A DNA stretch of 9,280 bases from JBBIQZ01 sp037442065 (GTDB lineage: Bacteria; Patescibacteriota; CPR2_A; CG2-30-33-46): NCBI GenBank assembly GCA_037442065.1, contig JBBIQZ010000024.1:1-9280 (forward strand). Direction: 5' to 3'. The notes beneath the pieces were generated by a model. It made no database searches. It had not been told where the DNA came from and saw nothing but the letters and a program-made list of their open reading frames with translations. Positions 1-7,018 of this stretch are shown one piece after another. Made by a program: the position numbers and the translations under genes. Positions within the stretch are counted from its first letter, which is position 1; each line of letters begins with the position of its first letter.

Positions 1-1979
1 CACTTATTTTGGGGGTTTTAAGGGTTATTGCAATGTTTACCTTAGCGGCCGGAGTAAGTATTGTAACTTGGGTTCCCTTTCCTTCTCTTCCCCTTTTTAC
101 TTGGGGAGTTTGGCTTTTTTTAATAACTACTCCTATTCAGTTTATCGGCGGCTGGACATTTTACAAAGGTGCATACAATGCTTTAAAAAATAGAAGCCTA
201 AATATGGACTTTTTGATCGCTATGGGAACTCTAACTGCTTATATCTACAGTGTATTTATTGTATTTTTTCCGCAAGTTCTCCCCGTAGATGAAAAGAACG
301 TTTACTTTGAAGTTTCGGCAGTCATTATCGCTTTTGTGTTACTGGGGAAATTTATGGAAGATTATATAAGAAGAAGAACATCTATGGAAGTTAGAAAGTT
401 GCTTGATTTAAGACCAAAGACCGCTCATGTTTTAAGAGAAGGCAAGGAAGTTGAAATTAAAGCAGAAGAAATTATGAGCGGCGAAATTGTTGTTGTAAGG
501 CCTGGCGAAAAAATACCCGTTGATGGAGAAGTTGTAAGCGGCGAAACTTATGTTGACGAGTCTATGGTAACCGGTGAAAGCATACCTGTTTTAAAGAAAA
601 AAGGCAGCGAAGTTATTGGAGGAACAATAAATAAACACGGGTCAATAAATTTTAAAGCAACAAAAGTTGGTTCCCAAACAACTCTTATGCAGATTGTAAA
701 AATGGTAGAAGAAGCTCAATCATCCACCGCTCCGATACAAAGAATAGCTGACAAAGTGAGCTCCTATTTTGTTCCGGCTGTTATCGGAATCGCAGCTCTA
801 TCGTTTATTGCCTGGACCTTTTTAGGAAATTTTACCTTAGCTATTTTGTCTTTTGTAGCGGTTTTGATTATATCTTGCCCGTGTGCTTTAGGTATTGCCA
901 CACCAGCAGCTTTGATGGTTGGTGTAGGAAAGGGAGCAGAAGAAGGGATTTTAATTAGGGGAGGGGAGTTTTTAGAAAGAGCCTACAAACTTAAAAAAGT
1001 AGTTCTTGACAAAACAGGTACTTTGACAAAGGGAGAACCGGCAGTTACAGACGTTCTGTCTGTAATTGAAACCAAAGACCAAAAACCAAAGACCCAAAAC
1101 CAGAGCTTATCAGAAGAAGAAGTGCTTTTTTATGCTGGTTCGGCGGAGAAACTTTCTGAGCATCCCTTAGCTTATGCAATTATTAAAAAAGCCGAGGAAG
1201 ATAAAATAAAATTATCCCAAGCTTTAAATTTTAAAGCAATAACCGGCAAAGGAGTTTCGGGAGAGATTTTAGGAAAAAATATTTTAGTTGGTAATGAAAA
1301 ATTAATGAGGGATAATAATATCTTAGTCCAAGATTTTAAAAAAGATCTAGAAAGATTAGAAAATGAAGGGAAAACAGTAGTATTTGTTGCAGTTTCAGGT
1401 AAGGTGGTCGGACTATTAGCAATTACTGATCCTTTAAAAGAGAATTCTCAAACAGCGGTTAAAGCATTGCAGAAAATCGGTATTGAAGTTACCATGCTTA
1501 CGGGCGATAATAAAAGTACAGCCGAAGCAGTAGCTAAAAAAGTAGGAATCAAGGATGTAATTGCCAATGTTTTGCCCCAAGAAAAACAAGAAGTTATAAA
1601 AAAATTACAATCCCAAGAAAATGTTGTGGCAATGGTTGGGGATGGCATAAATGATTCGCCGGCTTTAGCGCAAGCAGATATTGGAATTGCCATTGGTTCC
1701 GGCAGCGATGTTGCCAAAGAGACAGGTGGAATAATTTTAGTGAAAGACGATTTAAGAGATGTGGTTAAATCAATAAAATTATCAAGAAAAACAATGCAGA
1801 AGATAAAGCAGAATTTATTTTGGGCATTCTTTTATAACTCAGTGGCAATACCTGTTGCTGCCTTTGGTTTTTTAAATCCCATCATTGCGGCCGCAGCCAT
1901 GGCTCTAAGTTCTCTTTCGGTAGTTTTAAATTCAGCTTTACTTAAAAGATTTAAGTTTAGAGAGGAGGAAACACTATAA
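1..1979 (+). CDS. copA: Copper-exporting P1B-type ATPase (CopA-like), 5' partial
   Basis: Membrane pump that would export Cu(I) from the cytoplasm at the cost of ATP. The reading frame is open to the first base, so the true start and any N-terminal metal-binding (HMA) domain lie upstream; residue numbers here count from the TTG at 9. Visible in order: early membrane helices including the GGW-x-FY kinked helix (about 46-56), actuator-domain TGES (188-191), the ion-site SCPC motif (289-292), phosphorylation motif DKTGTLT (334-340), the P1B-specific SEHP loop (His385-Pro386), TGD in the P domain, GDGIND (Asp545) and C-terminal helices carrying YN and MALSSLSVVLNS. CPC plus YN plus MxSSxS fits the Cu(I) subgroup (P1B-1) rather than Zn/Cd pumps. 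A low-complexity TKDQKPKTQNQ stretch encoded by heptamer repeats interrupts the nucleotide-binding region. The stop is one base before the next ATG, so these genes form an operon. Family certain, Cu specificity likely. Confidence 0.95.
   Translation, partial: LILGVLRVIAMFTLAAGVSIVTWVPFPSLPLFTWGVWLFLITTPIQFIGGWTFYKGAYNALKNRSLNMDFLIAMGTLTAYIYSVFIVFFPQVLPVDEKNVYFEVSAVIIAFVLLGKFMEDYIRRRTSMEVRKLLDLRPKTAHVLREGKEVEIKAEEIMSGEIVVVRPGEKIPVDGEVVSGETYVDESMVTGESIPVLKKKGSEVIGGTINKHGSINFKATKVGSQTTLMQIVKMVEEAQSSTAPIQRIADKVSSYFVPAVIGIAALSFIAWTFLGNFTLAILSFVAVLIISCPCALGIATPAALMVGVGKGAEEGILIRGGEFLERAYKLKKVVLDKTGTLTKGEPAVTDVLSVIETKDQKPKTQNQSLSEEEVLFYAGSAEKLSEHPLAYAIIKKAEEDKIKLSQALNFKAITGKGVSGEILGKNILVGNEKLMRDNNILVQDFKKDLERLENEGKTVVFVAVSGKVVGLLAITDPLKENSQTAVKALQKIGIEVTMLTGDNKSTAEAVAKKVGIKDVIANVLPQEKQEVIKKLQSQENVVAMVGDGINDSPALAQADIGIAIGSGSDVAKETGGIILVKDDLRDVVKSIKLSRKTMQKIKQNLFWAFFYNSVAIPVAAFGFLNPIIAAAAMALSSLSVVLNSALLKRFKFREEETL
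1071..1101 (+). repeat. Heptamer tandem repeat (ACCAAAR, about 4.4 copies) inside copA
   Basis: Copies start at 1071 (ACCAAAG), 1078 (ACCAAAA), 1085 (ACCAAAG) and 1092 (ACCCAAA), followed by a partial ACC. The repeat is read in frame as the polar stretch TKDQKPKTQNQ, between the phosphorylation motif and the SEHP loop. This is normally a variable surface region of the nucleotide-binding domain, so the insertion is probably tolerated. Confidence 0.8.
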
Positions 1980-1980
1980 A

Positions 1981-2499
1981 ATGAAAAATAATATCAAAAT
2001 TATTTTAGCAATATTTGGTATTCTTACTTTTATAATCGTAATCGTAATGATTGTTCTAAATGTACCCGAATCCGAAAAGACAAAAACAAATTATAAAAAG
2101 GACGATCCGAATCGGCCGATCGCTGTACTACAAACGGACAAGATTGATTGGGGTGAAATTAGTCTCAAAGATACAAAAGAAGGCGAGGTCGAGCTTAGAA
2201 ACGACGGCGTCTCGCCTTTGGAAATTCTAAAGCTTTCGACCAGCTGTGACTGTACCTCAGTTAAGCTTTTCTATAACGGCAGTGAGACAAAAGAATATAG
2301 CATGGATATGGAAGGCATGCGCCAGGCGATGAATAGTAAAATTTCGATCGCCTCAAAAACATCAGCAAAACTAAAAGTAATTTACAGGCCGTTTGTGATG
2401 CCAGTAAATGGGGCTGTAATACGACAGGTTTTTATTGAAACGAACGATCCGGTAAATCCAAAATTAGAAATTAAAGCGAGTGCGATGGTGAATAAATGA
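1981..2499 (+). CDS. Membrane-anchored DUF1573 domain protein
   Basis: 172 residues. An N-terminal hydrophobic helix (about 7-29) with no lipobox cysteine suggests an anchored protein with its domain outside the membrane. The rest matches the DUF1573 Ig-like fold pattern: 'DWGEISLKDTKEGEVELRN', then SCDCTS with Cys89 and Cys91, then 'SAKLKVIYRP', 'VIRQVFIETNDP' and a final beta strand. Function of the family is not established; members often sit with redox or surface genes. Between the CxC and the next strand is an insertion with Met108, Met110, Met113 and Met117, which could bind Cu(I) with the two cysteines (inference). AGGAGG at 1963-1968, inside the end of copA, serves as its ribosome site with rather long spacing (12 bases). 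Its TGA overlaps the next gene's ATG by four bases (ATGA), indicating translational coupling. Confidence 0.85.
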   Translation: MKNNIKIILAIFGILTFIIVIVMIVLNVPESEKTKTNYKKDDPNRPIAVLQTDKIDWGEISLKDTKEGEVELRNDGVSPLEILKLSTSCDCTSVKLFYNGSETKEYSMDMEGMRQAMNSKISIASKTSAKLKVIYRPFVMPVNGAVIRQVFIETNDPVNPKLEIKASAMVNK

Positions 2500-3314
2500 A
2501 CATTCAGTTTCTTTTTGGCATCTCTCTTACAGCGTCATTTTTGGCTGGGATACTTGCCCTTTTCGCACCTTGCTGTATTACTTTTCTTTTTCCCGCTTAT
2601 CTCGGTACGATCTTTAAAGAAAACAAGAAAGTAATTTTCTATACCTTTATCTTTGCGCTGGGCATTTCTTTTGTCCTTATCCCGATCGCTTTAGGATTTA
2701 GATTTTTTATCTCGTTTTTTTATTCGTTTCATTCGCAAGTTTATTACATAGGGGCGCTTCTTATGATATTTATGGGACTTATGACTCTAAAGCCGATGTT
2801 CCATTTGCCGCAAATAATGGCGCCAAAGTCTATAACCAAAAAGAATTTAAATATTTTGTCGGTATTTTCTCTAGGTATAGTTTCCGGTATCACTTCAGCC
2901 TGCTGCGCTCCGGTCCTTTTTGCCGCCATTACCCTGACAACGCTTTCACCGAGTCTTTTTCAAGCACTATTTGTTTCTCTGGCTTATGTTTTCGGGATCG
3001 TTTTTCCGCTTTTCTTGCTTTCTCTCTCTTATGAAAAATTTTCAAAAGTTATTTCCGGGAAAAATCGAAAGAAAACTTACGAGCTTTTTAAATACATCGG
3101 TTCGGCCATTTTTATCTTTTCCGGGTTAGCTATTGCTATATTAAATTACCTTGGCAAAATTCAAATGTATCAAACAGAAAGTTACAGCAATACTGTCCGG
3201 ATGTTTATAATCAATATTTCAGGAGTATTTAAAAATCCGTTTCTGGATATCCCAGCATTTGTCCTAGTCGTTTATCTTTTCTTTTATCTTGGTAAAAAAA
3301 GAAAAGACAAATGA
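2496..3314 (+). CDS. ccdA: CcdA/DsbD-like thiol-disulfide electron transporter
   Basis: 272-residue polytopic membrane protein of the CcdA / DsbD-transmembrane superfamily, which carries electrons from cytoplasmic thioredoxin to thiols outside the membrane. Two half-repeats are visible: the first has 'FAPCCITFLFPAYL' with Cys26-Cys27, the second 'TSACCAPVLFAA' with Cys136-Cys137. These align with the family motifs SPCVLPLIPGYL and TPCVGPIL, so one cysteine of each pair (26 and 136) is the expected redox cysteine and the neighbouring one is extra. A C-terminal extension (about 225-272) adds another membrane helix and a lysine-rich tail. The start is fixed by the ATGA overlap with the DUF1573 gene; no strong ribosome site is seen, consistent with coupling. 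The DUF1573 protein's CxC or an unseen thioredoxin-like protein could be the recipient (inference). The symbol is by family resemblance. Confidence 0.85.
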   Translation: MNIQFLFGISLTASFLAGILALFAPCCITFLFPAYLGTIFKENKKVIFYTFIFALGISFVLIPIALGFRFFISFFYSFHSQVYYIGALLMIFMGLMTLKPMFHLPQIMAPKSITKKNLNILSVFSLGIVSGITSACCAPVLFAAITLTTLSPSLFQALFVSLAYVFGIVFPLFLLSLSYEKFSKVISGKNRKKTYELFKYIGSAIFIFSGLAIAILNYLGKIQMYQTESYSNTVRMFIINISGVFKNPFLDIPAFVLVVYLFFYLGKKRKDK

Positions 3315-3315
3315 T

Positions 3316-3344
3316 TTGAAAATACGTTAAAATATAAATATAAA
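3316..3344 (+). promoter_or_regulatory. Sigma-70-like promoter for the ABC transporter genes
   Basis: TTGAAA (3316-3321), a 17-base spacer, then TATAAA (3339-3344): five of six matches in each box at ideal spacing. It lies just after the ccdA stop and 62 bases before the permease ATG. Transcription would start near 3351, at a weak 6-bp inverted repeat AGATTT/AAATCT (3352-3357 and 3366-3371) that might form a 5' hairpin or an operator. It suggests a second transcription unit separate from copA-ccdA. In an AT-rich genome chance matches occur. Confidence 0.55.
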
Positions 3345-3406
3345 AAGTCTAAGATTTTACTAATGAAATCTAAATAGTTGAGAAAAAATAACAGATAAGA
3401 AAATAA

Positions 3407-4510
3407 ATGAATGTATTTTTAATCGCATTCAGGAATATGACCCGGGAAAAAGGAAGACTTCTTATTACGGCCGGAGGAGTTGCTTTTTCAGTAATTTTGA
3501 TACTCGTCCTATTGGGTCTCTATTTCGGTTGGCAGACCCAGATGACTCGCTTCTTAGGAAACGTTGATACTGATTTTTGGGTAGGTCAAAAAGGCAGTCG
3601 CGACATGAGTCATACCGTTTCTATCATTTCCGCAGAGACACAGCCCCAATTGGAAAAACTAGAGGGGGTTTCTAAAGTAACGCCGTTTATCGGCCGGCAA
3701 GTAAGCTTTGATATTTCTGGCAAAGAAGCGCACTTTTTTCTGATCGGGATGGATCAAGACAAAATCATAAAACCCTATAAGATAGTCGAGGGAAGGGAAA
3801 CTCCGAAAGACGGAGAAATTATAATTGATCAAACATTTGCAAAAACCGAAAACCTTTCTATTGGCGATGAACTTACCTTAAATAATATCAAAATGAAAAT
3901 TTCTAGTATAAGTTCGGGCGGGAATTTGCTGGTTTATAGCTATGCTTTTACTAATCTTTCAGATGCTAAAAAAATTCTTGATTCAAAAGACTTTGTGAAT
4001 TATTACCTCGTAAAAACTAATAATAAAGAGGCTGCAAAAAAAGCGATTCAAGAAAATTTCCCCAAAACAGGTATAATGGAAAAGCAAGAATTTTTAGAGA
4101 ATAACACTAAAATTATTACTGAAACCTTTTTGCCCATAATCGGAGTTTTGACTATAATTGCCATTTCTATCGGAATAGCCGTCATTGGACTTACAATTTT
4201 TACGGCAACAGTTGAGAAGAGCCGGGAGTTTGGCGTTCTTAAAGCTATGGGTTACAAGGGTTTTGAGCTTTATCTAATTGCCCTTTTTCAATCGGTTTTC
4301 TCCGGTTTCACCGGTTTTACAGCCGGTCTTATTATTACCCCCTTTGTTATTAAAGCAGCCGATTCTTTTACCAGCGCTTTTATCTACGAAATTGATTCCC
4401 CAAAGATTTTTTTGGTTTTTATTGCCGTTCTTATAATGAGCGCTGTCGCATCCCTAATCCCCCTAAAAAGAATAATCTCGATTGATCCGGCCGAGGTTTT
4501 TAAGGCATAA
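3407..4510 (+). CDS. ABC transporter permease, MacB/FtsX type
   Basis: 367 residues with the four-helix layout of the type VII (MacB/LolCE/FtsX) permeases: an N-terminal helix (about 17-40), a large extracytoplasmic MacB_PCD-like domain (about 45-235, containing 'DFWVGQKGSRDM'), and three C-terminal helices forming the FtsX domain (about 239-353). EFGVLKAMGY (274-283) is the coupling helix that contacts the ATPase, and 'SIDPAEVFKA' is the usual end of the family. These systems use ATP for mechanotransmission or for export of lipoproteins, peptides or drugs; substrate is unknown here, and no HlyD-type adaptor gene is present in the window. The start follows a 92-base gap with a promoter-like site; the ribosome site is weak (AAGAAAATAA). 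The stop is one base before the ATPase ATG. Confidence 0.9.
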   Translation: MNVFLIAFRNMTREKGRLLITAGGVAFSVILILVLLGLYFGWQTQMTRFLGNVDTDFWVGQKGSRDMSHTVSIISAETQPQLEKLEGVSKVTPFIGRQVSFDISGKEAHFFLIGMDQDKIIKPYKIVEGRETPKDGEIIIDQTFAKTENLSIGDELTLNNIKMKISSISSGGNLLVYSYAFTNLSDAKKILDSKDFVNYYLVKTNNKEAAKKAIQENFPKTGIMEKQEFLENNTKIITETFLPIIGVLTIIAISIGIAVIGLTIFTATVEKSREFGVLKAMGYKGFELYLIALFQSVFSGFTGFTAGLIITPFVIKAADSFTSAFIYEIDSPKIFLVFIAVLIMSAVASLIPLKRIISIDPAEVFKA

Positions 4511-4511
4511 T

Positions 4512-5222
4512 ATGAAAACATTTTTAAAAGTAGAAAATCTTTATAAAACATTTAATCCCGGAGCTCACACCGAGGTCAAGGCAGTTACTGACATTAATTT
4601 TGAATTAGCTGCCGGGGAGATTGTTTTAATTATGGGTCCGTCCGGCAGCGGCAAGACGACTTTTCTTACGATGATTGGCGGGCTTTTGACGCCGAGCTCG
4701 GGAAAGATCAGTTTCGATGGTGAAGAGATAAGCCAATACTCGCAAAAAAAGCGTACTTTATGGAGACGTAAAAACGCTGGTTTCATCTTCCAATCCTTTA
4801 ATCTTCTTTCCAATCTTTCGGCTTTTGAGAATATTCTGATCGGAGGGTTTGGTTTAAAGAGACGGAAAGAGCGCGCCGAATTACTTTTGGAAAAGATGAT
4901 GCTCTCTGATCGTGCAAATACCCAGCCGGATAATCTTTCCGGCGGCGAAAGGCAAAGGGTGGCCATAGCAAGGGCGCTTATGAATGATCCAAAAATAATC
5001 ATGGCCGATGAACCGACCGCAAACTTAGACAAAAAAATCGGCCATGAGGTGATGAATCTTCTATGCTCTATAGGGTGCAAGGAGGGAAAGGGTGTTATCA
5101 TAGTGAGTCATGATGAAAGGATCAAGGACATCGCGAACAGGGTGATATATATAGAAGACGGCAAACTAATAAGAGAAGAAATCGGTTTGCATAACAAAGT
5201 ATGCCGGATGAAAAAGCACTAA
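4512..5222 (+). CDS. ABC transporter ATP-binding protein, MacB/LolD type
   Basis: 236 residues; energises the permease encoded immediately upstream. Walker A is GPSGSGKTT (42-50), the Q-loop is 'FIFQSFNLL', the signature LSGGE starts at Leu142, Walker B is IIMADEP with Asp166-Glu167, the D-loop is ANLD and the H-loop histidine is His200 in VSHD. Order and spacing match the LolD/MacB/SalX ATPase group. The ATG at 4512 is chosen over the TTG at 4482: it sits one base after the permease stop, has AAGG six bases upstream, and gives the usual N-terminus 'KTFLKVENLYKTF'. Sampled lines of this gene hold 23-29 G+C per 60 bases against 18-24 in most sampled lines of the flanking genes, a mild compositional difference. 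The last twelve residues are basic and unremarkable. Confidence 0.93.
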   Translation: MKTFLKVENLYKTFNPGAHTEVKAVTDINFELAAGEIVLIMGPSGSGKTTFLTMIGGLLTPSSGKISFDGEEISQYSQKKRTLWRRKNAGFIFQSFNLLSNLSAFENILIGGFGLKRRKERAELLLEKMMLSDRANTQPDNLSGGERQRVAIARALMNDPKIIMADEPTANLDKKIGHEVMNLLCSIGCKEGKGVIIVSHDERIKDIANRVIYIEDGKLIREEIGLHNKVCRMKKH

Positions 5223-5230
5223 ATAAAGAT

Positions 5231-5253
5231 AATTAATATTAAATTAATATTAA
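5231..5253 (+). repeat. Two 11-bp tandem repeats, each holding the palindrome TTAATATTAA
   Basis: AATTAATATTA occurs at 5231-5241 and again at 5242-5252. Each copy contains the perfect palindrome TTAATATTAA (5233-5242 and 5244-5253). Centres are 11 bp apart, about one helical turn, and lie just upstream of the AGGAGG of the small membrane protein. The arrangement resembles a tandem operator, but AT-only palindromes also arise by chance. Confidence 0.6.
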
Positions 5254-5271
5254 ATAAGAAAGGAGGAAACT

Positions 5272-5406
5272 ATGATGGATTACAATTCTTATCAAAACAT
5301 GATGGGTAGTGGCGCAGGACTTTTTATGTGGCTGACGTATGTTTTGGTCGTTGTTGTTCTGGTTTTAGCTGCTGTTGCGCTAGCTAAGTATATAAGTAAG
5401 AAGTAA
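5272..5406 (+). CDS. 44-residue methionine-bearing single-span membrane protein
   Basis: A short gene with clear translation signals: AGGAGG (5261-5266) five bases before ATG 5272 (a second ATG follows at once), ending at TAA 5404-5406. The product has a polar N-terminus, MMDYNSYQNMMGSGAG, then one membrane helix (about 17-38, rich in Val, Leu and Ala) and a lysine-containing tail, AKYISKK, implying N-out/C-in topology. Methionines at 1, 2, 10, 11 and 19 would face outside or the membrane surface. It lies 49 bases after the ABC ATPase stop and could be transcribed with it. I do not recognise a family; short membrane proteins with MM-rich N-termini are seen near copper genes and near SHOCT-type proteins, so a small subunit or copper link is possible (inference). 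The strong ribosome site is the main evidence that it is real. Confidence 0.75.
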   Translation: MMDYNSYQNMMGSGAGLFMWLTYVLVVVVLVLAAVALAKYISKK

Positions 5407-5595
5407 TTGTAACAAATTCCCTACTTTTAAGAAGATTTATTCTCTAGAGGGTTAAATCATTTTTAGTTATTAAACTAGCGGCTACAAAATAAAGTTTTCA
5501 TAAGAATAGTTAAAATTTAGCAATCTTTCTTGTAAGTTCTTGAAAAGACGGCATTTGTTTTTTTTATTAACATTAAATTGTTAAAGAAAATTCAC
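5407..5595 (+). other. Intergenic region before the M50 protease gene
   Basis: 189 AT-rich bases with no supported gene. A weak promoter-like pair, TTGAAA (5540-5545) and TATTAA (5565-5570), has an over-long 19-base spacer. A 6-bp inverted repeat TTAACA/TGTTAA (5567-5572 and 5579-5584) with a 6-base loop lies 12 bases before the M50 ATG. No convincing terminator was seen after the small membrane protein gene. Confidence 0.4.
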
Positions 5596-6729
5596 ATGTT
5601 TAAAGAAGGAATTAAGCTAGGTACTATATTTGGGATAAAAATAGTAATTGATTATTCGTGGTTTATTATATTTTTTCTAATCACTTGGGTTTTATCTTTT
5701 GGTTATTTTCCGGTCGTTTACAATCTTGATGTAGCATCGAGTTTAATTTTAGGATTTATTACTTCAATTCTTTTCTTTACTTCGGCTTTAATTCACGAGC
5801 TTTCTCATTCAGTTGTAGCAAAGACGGACGGAGACCAAATAAAGCAGATTACTCTTTTCCTTTTTGGGGGAGTTGCTCATCTTACTGATGAGCCCAAAAC
5901 TGCCGGCAAGGAATTTAAGATGGCCATCGCAGGTCCTTTATCAAGTTTGGTTTTGGCTTTTATATTTTTTACTTTAGGTTTTGCAGCTGCTTTTTCCAAA
6001 TTAACCATTCAAACCATACCAATATTTGAAACATTGGCTGTTTTGAATTTTGTCCTAGCTATTTTTAACCTTTTACCGGGATTTCCTTTAGACGGAGGCA
6101 GGGTTTTAAGATCAATAATTTGGGCGGTGACCCATTCTTTAAAAAAAGCAACTTTTTACGCGTCTTTAGGCGGTAGATTTATGGCTTCACTACTTATTGT
6201 TATGGGTATTTTAGAAGTGGTTCTTGCCAGAAGCTTCGGTGGAATATGGCTTGTCTTAGTTGGTTTGTTCCTATATCAAGCCGCCGAAGCTAGCTACAAA
6301 CAAGCTGTTTTTAGGGACTTATTATCTGATGTGGAGGTAAAGGATTTAATGACAGTTGAGTCAAATTTTATTCCTTCTAATTTTAGTTTAATTGATCTGC
6401 CTAACAGATTTTTAACCTTTAAGAGAAGAAGCTTTTTTGTCACTGAAGATGATCATATAGTGGGAGTTGTTGGCATAAATCAGGTTAAAGGAATTTCTGA
6501 AGATAGGCTTTTTGATTTGCGGGTAAAAGATATAATGGTTAAATTGGATCCAGAATCTTCTTCGGTTAATCCTCACGATTCTATTTTAAGAGCCTTTGAA
6601 ATTATGAACGAAAATAGAATAGGAAAACTTCCGGTTTTGGAAGAAAAAAGGTTTCTTGGTATAATAAGTTTAAATGATATTGAACAATACTTTAAGATAA
6701 AATCAGATCTTGCAGTAGAAAGGAGATAA
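5596..6729 (+). CDS. Site-2-protease-like M50 metalloprotease with two CBS domains
   Basis: 377 residues; an intramembrane zinc protease of the M50B/SpoIVFB-like group. The N-terminal 'GIKLGTIFGIKIVIDYSW' is the usual family opening. HELSH (His67, Glu68, His71) gives two zinc ligands and the catalytic Glu, and 'NLLPGFPLDGGR' gives the third ligand, Asp166. About six hydrophobic segments cover residues 15-235. Two CBS domains follow (about 247-305 starting at 'VKDLM', and 310-366 starting at 'VKDIM'), which in the family sense adenine nucleotides and gate the protease. The substrate is unknown; anti-sigma factors or other membrane proteins are typical. ATG 5596 is preferred to the in-frame TTG at 5578 because homologues open close to the GIKLG motif; the ribosome site is weak. 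Its 3' end supplies the AGGAG (6721-6725) for the next gene, two bases away. Confidence 0.9.
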   Translation: MFKEGIKLGTIFGIKIVIDYSWFIIFFLITWVLSFGYFPVVYNLDVASSLILGFITSILFFTSALIHELSHSVVAKTDGDQIKQITLFLFGGVAHLTDEPKTAGKEFKMAIAGPLSSLVLAFIFFTLGFAAAFSKLTIQTIPIFETLAVLNFVLAIFNLLPGFPLDGGRVLRSIIWAVTHSLKKATFYASLGGRFMASLLIVMGILEVVLARSFGGIWLVLVGLFLYQAAEASYKQAVFRDLLSDVEVKDLMTVESNFIPSNFSLIDLPNRFLTFKRRSFFVTEDDHIVGVVGINQVKGISEDRLFDLRVKDIMVKLDPESSSVNPHDSILRAFEIMNENRIGKLPVLEEKRFLGIISLNDIEQYFKIKSDLAVERR

Positions 6730-6731
6730 TT

Positions 6732-6962
6732 ATGATTATTTTATATAGAACCCAAGATTGCCCTTATTGTCATCAAGCCAAAGAACTTTTGGATTCAAAA
6801 AATATTTCTTATAAGGAAATTGATGTTTCTAAAGATGAGAAGGCTGCTTCGGAAATGGTTAAAAAGTCAGGACAATTGGGGGTGCCGGTTTTGGATATCA
6901 ACGGCCAGATTGTAGTGGGATTTGATCAAGAAAAAATTTTAGAACTCGTAAAAAATAAATAG
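6732..6962 (+). CDS. Glutaredoxin-like protein (CPYC)
   Basis: 76 residues, the normal size of a minimal glutaredoxin or NrdH-type redoxin. The thioredoxin-fold order is clear: strand 'IILYRT', active site Cys10-Pro11-Tyr12-Cys13, the helix QAKELLDSKN, 'YKEIDVSKD', the cis-proline motif LGVPVL and 'GQIVVGFDQEKI'. It would reduce disulfides in the cytoplasm using glutathione, thioredoxin reductase or another low-molecular-weight thiol; which one cannot be told here. AGGAG (6721-6725) lies six bases before the ATG, inside the end of the protease gene, so the two are co-transcribed. It could feed electrons to the CcdA-like protein encoded upstream, but they are in different apparent operons (inference). 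A terminator follows at once. Confidence 0.93.
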   Translation: MIILYRTQDCPYCHQAKELLDSKNISYKEIDVSKDEKAASEMVKKSGQLGVPVLDINGQIVVGFDQEKILELVKNK

Positions 6963-6988
6963 CTTTTTGATTGTATTTTTTATTGTGG

Positions 6989-7018
6989 ATAACCAATAAG
7001 TTTGGTTATTATTTTTTT
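6989..7018 (+). terminator. Intrinsic terminator after the glutaredoxin gene
   Basis: Perfect 8-bp stem ATAACCAA (6989-6996) / TTGGTTAT (7002-7009) with a 5-base loop TAAGT, followed by TA and seven T residues to 7018. Position, 27 bases after the stop codon, and the T-tract fit a Rho-independent terminator, although the stem is AT-rich. Confidence 0.85.

Noticed and set aside
1071..1101. Repeat tracts as a CRISPR array
   Set aside because: Units are 7 bases with no spacers; no cas gene is present.
4482..4511. In-frame TTG extension of the ABC ATPase into the permease gene
   Set aside because: It would add ten residues read from permease coding sequence; ATG 4512 has an AAGG ribosome site and the normal family N-terminus.
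4565..5101. Long minus-strand open frame opposite the ABC ATPase
   Set aside because: It mirrors a gene with every ABC motif and has no domain of its own; likewise the minus frames at 1448-1717, 2744-2929 and 7900-8253.
5578..5595. TTG start for the M50 protease, six codons upstream
   Set aside because: ATG 5596 sits close to the conserved GIKLG opening; the TTG lies inside a small inverted repeat and has no ribosome site.
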